Source: Streptomyces sp. DH24
Lineage (GTDB): Bacteria > Actinomycetota > Actinomycetes > Streptomycetales > Streptomycetaceae
Reading direction: 5' to 3'
DNA length: 64,000 nucleotides
Assembly (NCBI RefSeq): GCF_029813775.1
Contig: NZ_JARVKW010000020.1
Span: 62,001-126,000 of the forward strand
Shown: in pieces, positions 57,301-64,000 of the stretch
Layout of the letters: the number at the start of each line of letters is the position of its first letter
Numbering within the stretch: the stretch's first letter is position 1
Notes under the pieces: generated by a model
What the model saw: only the letters and a program-made list of their open reading frames with translations
Databases searched by the model: none
What the model was told of the DNA's origin: nothing
Translations under genes and position numbers: made by a program

Positions 57301-58401
57301 GGCCAGGCCGAAGTCCACGAACGCCGGGTGCAGGAGGCTGTACTGACGTTCCTCCGGATCACCGACCGGCTCCACCATCTGCGTGTCCAGGAACGCCTTC
57401 ACCGTGTGGGCGATCGCGTCCTTGTCGTCCCACACCCGGCCCAGCAGCGCCTCCACGTCCACGGCGAGGAAGTCCGCGTTGCCCCGGCCCGTGGTGATCG
57501 CGGCCAGCGCCGCCGCGGCCAGCGCCGCCTTCATGCCGAGCCCGCGCCGCGCCGCCTCCTCCTCGGGCCCGGCCGTGCCGAATCTGCCCTCGGTGCGGGG
57601 ACGTACGACCGTCTCCAGGAGCAGGTCGGCGCGGCTGCGCGGGATCTTCCGGTCCTTGACCGACCGGGTGCCGAGCAGCCAGTCGGTCAGCAGCGACAGC
57701 ATGAACGGATTGGACGCCACGCCCAGCATGTCGCCCGTCCTGATCTCGGTCAGCGCCTCGGTCGCCGACCCGTCGCGCATCCCCAGGTAGGTCTCGATGT
57801 CCTGCTCGCCCAGCGGCTCGATGGCCAGGGTCTCGACGTCGCGCTGGAGGGTCCAGTCCAGGTTGTCGACCCTGCTGCGGGACGTCGCCAGCACCGTGAA
57901 GTCGTGCGCCCCGGAGACGAGCTTCAGGATGAACTTCCACTCGGAGGAGGTGCCGCCGAACTCGCGCTGCACCTCGTTCAGCGCGTCGACCAGGAAGACC
58001 ACGCGGTTCTTCCTGACGTGCTGCTTCCACAACGGCACGTCGATGCCCGAGGGGCGCAGTTGCCAGGCCAGTTTCTCGGCGGTCAGGCCGTGCACGTCCA
58101 ACTGCCTGATCGTGCGGTTGTCGATGATGGCGCAGGGGGTCTCGCGGTCCAGCAGCGCGATCGCGCACTGCAGGACGGCGGTGCTCTTGCCGCTGCCCGC
58201 GCCGCCGGTCACCAGCCACGTCTTGGGCTTGGGCGCGAACTTGGACCGGTGGTCCGGCAGCTGGTCGAGCAGCGCGTCGAAACGCAGGTACTCACCGGAG
58301 TCCTCCGCGGAGTCGCGGACCCGGAAGGTGGGGCGCAGGTAGTGCTCGACGGTTCTGCTCACCAACCTGGCGCGCAGCGCGCTGTACGGCGAACCGCTCA
58401 T
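54310..58401 (-). CDS. NACHT-type STAND ATPase with HEAT repeats and C-terminal nucleoside phosphorylase-like domain
   Basis: 1363 aa from the ATG at 58401, preceded by GAGGGACGG. Walker A GGAGSGKST (66-74), Walker B FLVDALNE (136-143, the NACHT D-A-L-N/D-E form), sensor LATSRSR (171-177) and a winged-helix/HETHS-like region follow to about residue 560. Residues 577-850 hold nine 31-32-residue PBS-lyase/HEAT repeats of the form VRGSAATALGRIGDPQAIPT. A second helical part leads to a PNP/MTA-SAH nucleosidase-like domain (about 1110-1350): VALLTAVPVETKALFHVL, LVGVCGGFGERGVSLGDVLL, GVETEAHGVLHA and VSDLGDEEM. It is probably cytosolic. STAND ATPase plus nucleosidase resembles antiphage receptors; in Detocs and relatives PNP-type effectors cleave ATP. 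It stands alone, without partner genes. Confidence 0.9.
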   Translation of the reverse strand: MSGSPYSALRARLVSRTVEHYLRPTFRVRDSAEDSGEYLRFDALLDQLPDHRSKFAPKPKTWLVTGGAGSGKSTAVLQCAIALLDRETPCAIIDNRTIRQLDVHGLTAEKLAWQLRPSGIDVPLWKQHVRKNRVVFLVDALNEVQREFGGTSSEWKFILKLVSGAHDFTVLATSRSRVDNLDWTLQRDVETLAIEPLGEQDIETYLGMRDGSATEALTEIRTGDMLGVASNPFMLSLLTDWLLGTRSVKDRKIPRSRADLLLETVVRPRTEGRFGTAGPEEEAARRGLGMKAALAAAALAAITTGRGNADFLAVDVEALLGRVWDDKDAIAHTVKAFLDTQMVEPVGDPEERQYSLLHPAFVDFGLALAWQSTGPPPVVLDPGYLDQCLGDWVGLQPDPDGAVLGLLAEGAKPLPPELVVDVLLANRGVLSDEVRGVLWRQLGECFTQGRQTRDRLAGALAGVPRTVLRDGLQRGLLRTLNANDPVFADTILDALWNGSLDAQSLQRLRQTHQRNKTEPARRGAGRDEAMAAKRREWLREDPGALGRRRSANWLGANGNDQDVDDLRAAMRDDPEATVRGASATALGLIGSFRAVPALLETTEGDPDPNVRGSAATALGRIGHPEAVPALTTALAKDTEANVRGSAATALGRIGDPQAIRTLITALAEDARGNVRGSAADALGHIGDPRAVPTLTDTLAGDADAIVQGSAAKALGRIGDPQAIPTLTAALTHGAAGVRGAAATALGLIGHPEAVPALTTALAKDADAVVQGSAAKALGRIGDPRAVPALTDTLAEDTDGHTRGSAANALGRIGDARAVPALTTALAEDTNEKVRGSAANALGHIGDTSVADVLRATIGNPEETYVTRRAAVGSLAHLDTGDESWITEIADRLRYTTRGDPDGSALRGAIVHLVARREITPKTKAWLVGVIHDDRDPLNRTTAIEGLARAGQADPDLIKFIIAPERPRSDNRPRDSDAGVLGVAAAAVVRAAADDPAYTDSLLPSIVRLLTQENIYWATVNPPFTQLRLLPLTVAERVFARLEELVGDSPPQNPHLETALAFERESLAERRRVQAHVESFSRRPEAVLAGFRDQRKSRFEVTAPSAGDEYHVALLTAVPVETKALFHVLDDREITTTELQRDGRYYDVFDLASAGQTPVRVVTTQATDQGGQSAAAVTRDLLSTFRPHLVLLVGVCGGFGERGVSLGDVLLAREVFDYGPEKVRPEGGGLRPQVYRTDEQVLRLVTRLDTRGRLDASLDGHELLVKDFASGEKVIAWRDSDLRAQLLGLSADIGGVETEAHGVLHAIWEAFKAKEFVGGAMLKCVSDLGDEEMTVGKKAKQTEAARRAARVALDVAAAFRRADA
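55840..56690 (-). repeat. Nine near-identical 93-96-bp coding repeats (HEAT)
   Basis: The HEAT-encoding DNA repeats share long identical stretches at nucleotide level, such as GCCGATGCGGCCGAGGGC (plus strand), once per unit. They lie in the putative sensor part of the NACHT protein. Such arrays can expand or contract by recombination. Confidence 0.85.
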
Positions 58402-58999
58402 CCGTCCCTCGTGTCCGCTCTACGCCACCCCGACAAATGTGGTCCAACTTACCACGTACGCAGCGCAGTTGAGGACGCAGGCGACGGCTGAGCGGGCGGC
58501 CGGGGGCCTTGACCAGCGGTTTCCGCAGGGGGTGGGTGAGGAGATCCGGCCTTGTCCCCTCCTCTCGGGAGGGAGCGGCGCTTGTGCGCTCACATACCTA
58601 TTGACCTGCACAGATGCGCTGTGCTTCGCTCGGCGCGAGGACCTGGGGGGTGGGGGTGTGGAGGGCTGGACGAAGAGGGCGAGAGGTGCCCTCGGGATTC
58701 GGTGGGCTTCCGGTGGGCTTCCGGTGAGCTCGAGGAAGCTCGGTGATCTTCGGAAAGCGCCGGGGAGACGCATCGGGATCACGCGGGATCACTGATGAAG
58801 CGAGCGAGCGCGTCGCGCCCGGCCGAGGAGAACCCGGGTCCGGTGCGGCCGGAACCCGGCCCGTCGTCATTCCGTCTTGCCGTGACGAGTCGCGCGTCGC
58901 GAGGGGAGAATACGACGTCGCCGCGCGCGACGAGGGAACCCTCCGACGCGACCTGACCTGACCGACCAAACCTGACAACATCTACCAAAGCTGCCGAAA
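58402..58999. other. Gene-free region upstream of NACHT gene
   Basis: About 600 bp. Near the NACHT start is a GTGGT-N7-ACCAC dyad (58439-58455) that might be an operator. Three 11-bp CGGTGGGCTTC-type direct repeats lie at 58700-58731. No coding frame with family-like sequence was seen on either strand. Confidence 0.5.
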
Positions 59000-60409
59000 T
59001 TGAGACTCATACCACCGCAGAACCTTCCGCGAATACGTTGGAGACCCGAGCCCTCCGCGTGGCGTCACCCACGGGCGGGACTCTGGACCGCGGTGGCCGT
59101 CACGGCCCTCGGCTTCCTCGTCGCCCTGGAGATCGCCGCCCGTCGCTACGGCGTGCCGGGACCGATCACCAACCAGGTGCGCGAGGTGGTGTACGCCCCC
59201 AAGTCGGGCGGCCTGCTCTACGCGGCCATGGCGTTGATGATGGTGGTGCTCACCTGGCGGCAACGGTTCGTCGCGGTGGCTACGGCGATCGGCATCGACC
59301 TCGCCTTCCTGGTGGTCCGCCGCGCGTTCGACCTCGGGACGAACGGCGGCCACCCCTTCGGCAACGGCGCGCTGTGGGTGATCCTGGGCTGCGCGGTCGT
59401 CGCCGTCACCCGCCGCACCGGCCCGGAACGTGTCCTGCTGCTGAAGGGCGTCGGACTGGGCATGCTGCTGGTCGCCGGCCGCAAGACCGGTGACACCTGG
59501 CTGCTCATCACGTCGAAGACCCGCCCGATGGTCCTCGACCAGTACGTGGCGACCGCCGACCAGGCGCTCGGCAACCCGTCCTGGCTGGTGGGCCGGATGG
59601 TCACCGCCACCGGCACGATCGGCTTCAACTTCCTCGACACCATCTACGGCCAGCTCGCGGTCGCCGCGGTCGTCGCCGCGCTGTACCAGCTGCGCAACGT
59701 GGCGGCCGAACGCCGCTTCCCGCGCCACCACCTGGTGCGCACCTTCCTGGTGATCGGCCTCATCGGCCCGGCCTTCTACATGATCTTCCCGGTGGTCGGA
59801 CCCCTCTTCGCCTACGGCACCGGCACCGAACACTGGGCGCCGATCAGCCTGTGGGCGCCGGAAATGCCGCCCACCGAGCCCTGGGCCGTGGCCAACCTGT
59901 GGCCGCAGACGCCGCCGCCGATCACCACCCCGCACCCCATGCCGTTCGACGGGATCACCCCGCGGAACTGCATGCCGAGCCTGCACACGGCGTGGGCCAC
60001 CGCGATCTTCCTCCACTCCCGGAAGGGCCCGCGCCTGCTGCGCTACGCCGGCACGTTCTGGCTGATCGCCACGCTCTGCGCCACGCTGGGATTCGGCTAC
60101 CACTACGGCGTCGACCTCATCGCCGGCGTCGTGTTCACGCTCACGATCGAGGCGGCCCTGCGCTCCTACGACCGGGGCTGGGACCGCCCGGGCCTCCGCC
60201 TGGTCGCCTACGGCACGACGGTCTTCACCGCGCTCCTGATCTCCTACCGCTTCCTGCCGTCCCCCATGGCCGAACACCCGTGGGCGTCCGGCCCCCTCCT
60301 CGTCCTGGCGATGATCTCGGTGATCTACGGCTACGTACGCACGACGACAGGGTGGGAACCGAGGGCGGCGAAAACGGGGCGGGTGGAACGGCAGGCGGAG
60401 CTGGTCTGA
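59000..60409 (+). CDS. PAP2-superfamily membrane phosphatase/inositol-phosphotransferase-like
   Basis: 469 aa if the TTG at 59000 is used (MRLIPPQNLPRIRW...); no ribosome binding site is visible, so the start is uncertain. About ten membrane helices. PAP2 motifs: P-S-L-H-T in NCMPSLHTAWATAIFLH (about residue 325) and the third motif GYHYGVDLIAG (about 370), the form seen in AUR1/IPC-synthase-like PAP2_3 enzymes. It probably transfers or removes phosphate-linked head groups on membrane lipids, for instance in phosphatidylinositol-derived lipids. No operon partner. Confidence 0.85.
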   Translation: MRLIPPQNLPRIRWRPEPSAWRHPRAGLWTAVAVTALGFLVALEIAARRYGVPGPITNQVREVVYAPKSGGLLYAAMALMMVVLTWRQRFVAVATAIGIDLAFLVVRRAFDLGTNGGHPFGNGALWVILGCAVVAVTRRTGPERVLLLKGVGLGMLLVAGRKTGDTWLLITSKTRPMVLDQYVATADQALGNPSWLVGRMVTATGTIGFNFLDTIYGQLAVAAVVAALYQLRNVAAERRFPRHHLVRTFLVIGLIGPAFYMIFPVVGPLFAYGTGTEHWAPISLWAPEMPPTEPWAVANLWPQTPPPITTPHPMPFDGITPRNCMPSLHTAWATAIFLHSRKGPRLLRYAGTFWLIATLCATLGFGYHYGVDLIAGVVFTLTIEAALRSYDRGWDRPGLRLVAYGTTVFTALLISYRFLPSPMAEHPWASGPLLVLAMISVIYGYVRTTTGWEPRAAKTGRVERQAELV

Positions 60410-60589
60410 AGAACTGCAGCTCGGTGATGGGACAGGTGGCGATGGGCCTGCCCGTAGGCCGCGGCGTAGATGAGGCGAGGCGGCGGGCCCGGCCGGGCCG
60501 ACCCTGCGTCGACGCGGTGCGCGTGGCGCGCACCGGTGGTGCGGTCACGTCGACGTGCGGGTGCCATGATCGGCGGGTCTGCGAGCGTT

Positions 60590-61054
60590 TCAGAGGTGTT
60601 GTTTAGCCTCCCTGACCAGTCGGCTGATGTCGTCACGGGTCCGTACCCTGGCATCGTCGAGTTCGGTTCTGGTGTCAGTCCTGGCCAGGGCCGTGACGTC
60701 TGCCAGCACGTTCTCCGCGGCCTCGTTCAGCTCCTCGTCATCGGTGAGCATCTGTACCCGGAACAGCGCCTCTTGGGCGCTGGAGCGCAGGTCGTAGGCG
60801 CGGATGCGCACTGCGTCGGGTTCCTCCGGTGGTGGCTGTTCGTGCTCGCAGAACCAGAGGTGAACCAGGCAGCGGCGGTAGTTGATCAACGCGCCGGCAT
60901 AGGCGGAGTAGGCGTCGAGTCGCTCCTGCCGAAGCTTCTCGCGGCGCGTGAACCGGTGGCTCCTGTCGACGGTGCGCTGCTGGAACGCCAGGGTGATCCC
61001 CGAACCAAGTAGCGTTCCCAGGACGGCTATGCCGCTGGCGATGATGGTCTCCAC
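60590..61054 (-). CDS. Membrane-anchored helical protein, unknown function
   Basis: 154 aa from METIIASGIAVLGTLLGSGI at 61054. One N-terminal membrane segment (about 3-24), then an almost wholly helical cytosolic part with coiled-coil character: RTVDRSHRFTRREKLRQERL, DAYSAYAGALINYRRCLVHL, then EELNEAAENVLADVTALART. Such short anchor-plus-helix proteins are common in actinobacterial accessory regions. It borders the debris field next to tRNA-Gly, and its lower GC bias fits acquired DNA. No function can be assigned. Confidence 0.65.
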   Translation of the reverse strand: METIIASGIAVLGTLLGSGITLAFQQRTVDRSHRFTRREKLRQERLDAYSAYAGALINYRRCLVHLWFCEHEQPPPEEPDAVRIRAYDLRSSAQEALFRVQMLTDDEELNEAAENVLADVTALARTDTRTELDDARVRTRDDISRLVREAKQHL

Positions 61055-61189
61055 ATCCCAAGCTGATCACGCGTTGCCGCCCCTCCAGGGGCCGTTGCCC
61101 AACTTCAATGCACGCGGAGGGCGCGCGGCATCTCGGAAGGCGGGAGGCCGGCGCCACTGAGGGTACGACCGCGCACGGCCCGCCTGGTG

Positions 61190-61389
61190 TGGAGATCAGC
61201 TGCCGAAGGGGCGCTGCGGCTCTGGAGAAGGCGGCCCAGCGGCAGATCGAGCGGGACAACCTGGACGAGCTGATCGCGGACTTCGACAAGGTGCACGGCC
61301 CGGCCGACCCCGAGGCCGTGGCGGCCAAGCGCGCCCGGCTGACCGGCGGCGCCCCGAATGGCGGGGCGGCCGCGACATCGGGCTGCTGA
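61190..61389 (+). pseudogene. Ribbon-helix-helix antitoxin-like remnant, C-terminal part
   Basis: The frame reads SCRRGAAALEKAAQRQIERD, then NLDELIADFDKVHGPADPEA and VAAKRARLTGG, a pattern typical of the C-terminal tail of CopG-type antitoxins (ERDxLxELxAExExxHGPxxxExVxxxRAxL). The DNA-binding ribbon and a start are missing. A matching toxin could not be recognised downstream. Tentative. Confidence 0.35.
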
Positions 61390-61880
61390 CTGCCGAGCAT
61401 CCGCGCTTGAGCGCGGAGAAGGTCTGAGCCGAGGCTCCACAGCAGACCCTCACGACGAAGAGCCGGCCGCTGACCGCTGACCGCGATGTCGGCGCTCGGA
61501 GGGAGTCGCAGTAGGGCGACGCCTGCTGTCACCGTGACCCCGGACTGCTCCTTCCCGCCGAGCATTCGACGACGGCTCACGCATCACCAGCGCACCAGAT
61601 CGGGCGGGATGACCGCACCCGACTGTGTGCCCCTTCGCCGACGCGCTCATGGTCACGGGGATCGATGCCTTCTGTGACGCCGAACAGGGCCAGGTCGGCG
61701 ACGAACGTGTCAACCACCGCTACAGAGACCGTCCACGCGACTGGTGCACCCGTGCCGGCGTCGTCGAACTCACCGTCCCCGGACAGGCCTTGATTTCGGT
61801 GGCCGTCATCGCCTGCCTCCTCGCTGTCACCCGCTCTCGGAACACAGGGAGCGCGAGAAGCGTGGCCCGAGACATGTGTC
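61390..61880. other. Gene debris without recognisable gene
   Basis: Between the antitoxin-like and the frameshifted remnants. All frames are broken or lack start signals and family-like sequence; composition is slightly less GC-rich than the core genes. Confidence 0.5.
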
Positions 61881-62125
61881 AACCCACTACGGCGCTGGTC
61901 CCGTCATGGCCCAGTTGCGTGAAGTCGGCGAGGAGGCGGCGGAGCATACGGACAGGCTTCGTCGGCTGGAGCGACGGGCGAGGGAATCGGGGAACGGCTA
62001 CCGCACGGGTCCGGGACCCGGCGGTAGGTCGCCGCCGGACTGGACGACCTCGTACGCGCCGAGCGTGCGAAGCACCACACCGACGACCCTGCGCTCCACA
62101 GGGAGGAGCCATCGGCGAGCTAATG
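61881..62125 (+). pseudogene. Frameshifted small gene remnant next to tRNA-Gly
   Basis: From a GTG at 61881 the frame reads STHYGAGPVMAQLREVGEEA, then AEHTDRLRRLERRARESGNG. After about 62025 the coding bias moves to another frame that reads GLDDLVRAERAKHHTDDPAL, then HREEPSAS and TAA. Together they look like one ~80-codon gene with a frameshift. The family is not recognised. Confidence 0.4.
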
Positions 62126-62170
62126 GTGCGGTTGTGGTGCGGCACCTGCCCACCGGTCTGGACAACAGAG

Positions 62171-62197
62171 AACCCCCGGGTCCCTGACCTGGGGGTT
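62171..62197 (-). terminator. Terminator after tRNA-Gly
   Basis: AACCCCC/GGGGGTT stem with inner GGT/ACC pairing, starting six bases after the tRNA 3' end. Confidence 0.85.
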
Positions 62198-62202
62198 TCG
62201 CA

Positions 62203-62276
62203 TGGAGCGGGTGACGAGAATCGAACTCGCGCTCTCAGCTTGGGAAGCTGATGTTCTACCATTAAACTACACCCGC
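62203..62276 (-). tRNA. tRNA-Gly(CCC)
   Basis: 74 bases on the minus strand. Acceptor GCGGGTG pairs with CACCCGC, discriminator T and an encoded CCA. The anticodon stem TCAGC/GCTGA encloses loop TTCCCAA, giving anticodon CCC. The T-arm has GTTCGATTC. It decodes GGG glycine codons. Its 3' end faces the debris field. Confidence 0.96.
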
Positions 62277-62547
62277 GTAAGACGCCTGTGGAGACCGGTG
62301 TCCGGACGCCTGGTCACTTTACCTCATGTCGGGCCCGCTGTGCTGAAGCCAGTGGGCCCGTGTGCGTTTCGGCGGCGTGACACGGCTGCGGGGGGCCGGA
62401 GTTGGGGCGTACCGTGGAGGCGTGGGAGAGGGTTCGGGCGAGCCGGAGTGCCGCCTGGAGAGTCGTCCCTTTGATCCCGTACTGTGGCTTTTGTCGTCAG
62501 GGCAGTAGGCCAGACGCGGCTCTTGGGGAAGGGACTTAAGGGACTTG

Positions 62548-62715
62548 ATGGAGCGCACCGTCGTCCGTTGTGCCGAAGGGCACGTGTTCACCACCGCTTC
62601 GTTCCCGATGCAGCAGGCCGAGCGGCTCGGCCCCGGTCGGCTGATGCGGTGCCCGCGCTGCGCGCGGCTCCGCAGCGTCGTGCCGGTCAGCCTCGACAAG
62701 CACCAGATGCACTAG
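62548..62715 (+). CDS. 55-aa zinc-ribbon protein
   Basis: ATG at 62548, TAG at 62713; AAGGGA seven bases upstream. The sequence is MERTVVRCAEGHVFTTASFP, then QQAERLGPGRLMRCPRCARL and a short tail ending KHQMH. C8 with H12, and CPRC (39-42), form a typical C-x3-H...C-x2-C zinc site. GC3 bias is strong. It is a small conserved Streptomyces protein of unknown role, probably nucleic-acid- or protein-binding. It is separated from dcd by short tandem repeats. Confidence 0.82.
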   Translation: MERTVVRCAEGHVFTTASFPMQQAERLGPGRLMRCPRCARLRSVVPVSLDKHQMH

Positions 62716-62797
62716 GGGCACAGGAGCACAGGAGCACAGGGGCACTAGGTCACGAGAGGCCGTAGAGGCAGCAGTACCAGCAGTACCAGCAGTATCC
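62716..62797. repeat. Short tandem repeats between zinc-ribbon gene and dcd
   Basis: About three GCACAGGA-type units (62719-62745) and three GCAGTACCA units (62771-62797, the last one degenerate). They lie 60-140 bp before dcd. Confidence 0.8.
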
Positions 62798-62856
62798 CCG
62801 GCGCGTGGAGTCGTCACGATTGTGGCTGCTCCGCGCGCCTTGCGTATCCTCGGGGC

Positions 62857-63432
62857 GTGCTTCTCTCTGACAAGGACATCCGGGCCGAGATCGACGCCGG
62901 ACGGGTGCGTATCGATCCCTACGACGACTCCATGGTGCAGCCGTCCAGCATCGACGTACGCCTCGACCGCTTTTTCCGGGTGTTCGAGAACCACCGGTAC
63001 CCGCACATCGATCCGTCCGTGGAGCAGGCGGATCTGACGCGGCTGGTGGAGCCCGAGGGGGACGAGCCGTTCATCCTGCACCCCGGGGAGTTCGTGCTCG
63101 CCAGCACCTACGAGGTGATCACGCTGCCCGACGATCTCGCCTCCAGGCTGGAGGGCAAGAGCTCGCTCGGACGGCTCGGGCTCGTCACGCACTCCACCGC
63201 CGGCTTCATCGACCCCGGCTTCTCCGGGCACGTCACGCTGGAGCTGTCCAACCTCGCGACGCTGCCGATCAAGCTGTGGCCCGGCATGAAGATCGGGCAG
63301 CTGTGCATGTTCCGGCTCAGCTCGCCGGCCGAGCACCCGTACGGCAGCGAGCGGTACGGGTCCCGCTACCAGGGGCAGCGAGGGCCGACCGCCTCCCGCT
63401 CCTACCTCAACTTCCACCGCACCCAGGTCTGA
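62857..63432 (+). CDS. dcd: dCTP deaminase
   Basis: 191 aa from the GTG at 62857 (MLLSDKDIRAEIDAGRVRID). Family marks are QPSSIDVRLDRFFRVF, EGKSSLGRLGLVTHSTAGFI and DPGFSGHVTLEL, the last carrying the catalytic Glu, and YGSRYQGQRGPTASR at the nucleotide-binding C-terminus. It deaminates dCTP to dUTP for thymidylate synthesis; whether it is bifunctional (dUTP-forming or dUMP-forming) cannot be read here. The phosphoribosyltransferase gene starts 78 bp downstream, so they may form an operon. Confidence 0.96.
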   Translation: MLLSDKDIRAEIDAGRVRIDPYDDSMVQPSSIDVRLDRFFRVFENHRYPHIDPSVEQADLTRLVEPEGDEPFILHPGEFVLASTYEVITLPDDLASRLEGKSSLGRLGLVTHSTAGFIDPGFSGHVTLELSNLATLPIKLWPGMKIGQLCMFRLSSPAEHPYGSERYGSRYQGQRGPTASRSYLNFHRTQV

Positions 63433-63510
63433 GCCACCCGGGAACGGAGCCACCCCACCCCCAGCCCCGGGCATGAGCCGGCACGCGCACGACAGGAGCA
63501 GGACGCAAGC

Positions 63511-64000
63511 ATGAGCGCCGTACGGGAGAACCTCACCTACGAGCAGTTCGGCACGGCGGTGCGCGAGCTCGCGCAGACCATCGCCGACGACGGGTACGAG
63601 CCGGACGTCGTCCTGTCCATCGCCCGCGGCGGCGTCTTCGTGGCCGGCGGTCTCGCCTACGCCCTCGACTGCAAGAACCTCCACCTGGTCAACGTGGAGT
63701 TCTACACCGGCGTCGGCGAGACGCTGGAGATGCCCGTCATGCTCGCGCCCGTCCCGAACGCCATCGACTTCACCAACAAGAAGGTGCTGATCGCGGACGA
63801 CGTCGCCGACACCGGCAAGACGCTCAAGCTCGTCCACGACTTCTGCGTCGAGCACGTCGCCGAGGTCCGCTCCGCCGTCATCTACGAGAAGTCGCAGTCC
63901 CTCGTGAAGTGCGAGTACGTCTGGAAGCGCACGGACGACTGGATCAACTTCCCGTGGTCCGTACTGCCCCCCGTCGTCCGCAGGGACGGGCAGGTTCTCG
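63511..64000 (+). CDS. Phosphoribosyltransferase, truncated by window edge
   Basis: 163 codons from the ATG at 63511 with GGAGCAGGACG upstream; continues beyond 64000. MSAVRENLTYEQFGTAVREL, then SIARGGVFVAGGLAYALDCK, and the PRPP loop VLIADDVADTGKTLKLVHDF (about 91-110) define a type I phosphoribosyltransferase of the Gpt/xanthine type. It would add PRPP to a purine base in salvage, which fits the neighbouring dcd gene and the nucleoside hydrolase elsewhere in the window. Exact base specificity cannot be told. Confidence 0.93.
   Translation, partial: MSAVRENLTYEQFGTAVRELAQTIADDGYEPDVVLSIARGGVFVAGGLAYALDCKNLHLVNVEFYTGVGETLEMPVMLAPVPNAIDFTNKKVLIADDVADTGKTLKLVHDFCVEHVAEVRSAVIYEKSQSLVKCEYVWKRTDDWINFPWSVLPPVVRRDGQVL

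Noticed and set aside
54241..58491. 1416-codon open frame on the plus strand opposite the NACHT gene
   Set aside because: It mirrors the codon bias of the NACHT gene, has repetitive composition caused by the HEAT repeats, and shows no domain or ribosome binding site.
58439..58795. 118-codon plus-strand frame upstream of the NACHT gene
   Set aside because: It starts inside a dyad with no ribosome binding site, and neither coding bias nor family pattern is visible.

Overview
The window is high-GC actinobacterial DNA, almost certainly a Streptomyces chromosome. Codon use is strongly GC3-biased with frequent GTG starts, gene density is high, and several marker families are typical of the genus: the snpA/snpR protease pair, DUF6479, GAF-ANTAR and SpoIIE-type phosphatases, a blaA/blaB-type beta-lactamase locus, and cold-shock proteins beside a DEAD-box helicase. 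A perfect 14-bp ParB site (parS, 6189-6202) suggests the segment lies in the parS-rich zone around oriC, so this is mostly conserved core chromosome with a few decayed or accessory patches.

Layout. 1-8000: M18 aminopeptidase (cut by the window edge), acyl-CoA dehydrogenase, SseB-like protein, pirin, a PAS-GAF-SpoIIE-HATPase phosphatase, parS and aspS. 8000-16700 (minus strand): secreted FG-GAP repeat protein, PH-like protein, AbiEii-type nucleotidyltransferase with a mini-ORF in front, metG, and a VWA protein with a long acidic repeat region. 16800-30800: PhoX-family phosphatase behind a PHO box, snpR/snpA, small membrane and SH3 proteins, a membrane-bound SpoIIE phosphatase, a possible degenerate caspase-like/TPR protein, a TM-helix channel-like protein, a TPR protein, a GAF-ANTAR protein with a sigma-B-like promoter, and a VanW protein. 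31100-33100 is a scar zone: a frameshifted TetR-regulator remnant, one intact lipoprotein gene, a GC-rich minisatellite and the last ~68 codons of a threonyl-tRNA synthetase paralogue.

33200-41700: nucleoside hydrolase, a cobalamin-riboswitch-controlled Ni/Co transporter with a divergent ArsR repressor, an internally deleted NB-LuxR regulator, DUF6479, DUF4142, and an NfeD-like/flotillin pair separated by a polypyrimidine tract. 41800-50000: a cold-shock gene, a beta-lactam response locus (blaB-blaA divergent from PBP-blaL), a lipase remnant, then a minus-strand cold-adaptation cluster (cspA, DEAD-box helicase, SCO5918-like protein). The two csp genes share a conserved start-site/leader motif. 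50800-64000: small membrane and envelope genes, a large single-gene NACHT-HEAT-nucleoside phosphorylase protein (54310-58401), a PAP2/IPC-synthase-like enzyme, a debris field next to tRNA-Gly(CCC), a 55-aa zinc-ribbon gene, dcd, and a phosphoribosyltransferase that runs off the window.

The most system-like locus is the NACHT-HEAT-PNP protein. It joins a STAND ATPase switch, nine near-identical HEAT repeats and a C-terminal nucleosidase-type domain, which is the parts list of an abortive-infection immune receptor, with the enzymatic domain at the unusual end. Also worth attention are the shared csp leader element, the bla locus in which the beta-lactamase runs on into a lipase remnant, and the several deletion scars. 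No CRISPR array, insertion sequence, rRNA or complete prophage was seen.
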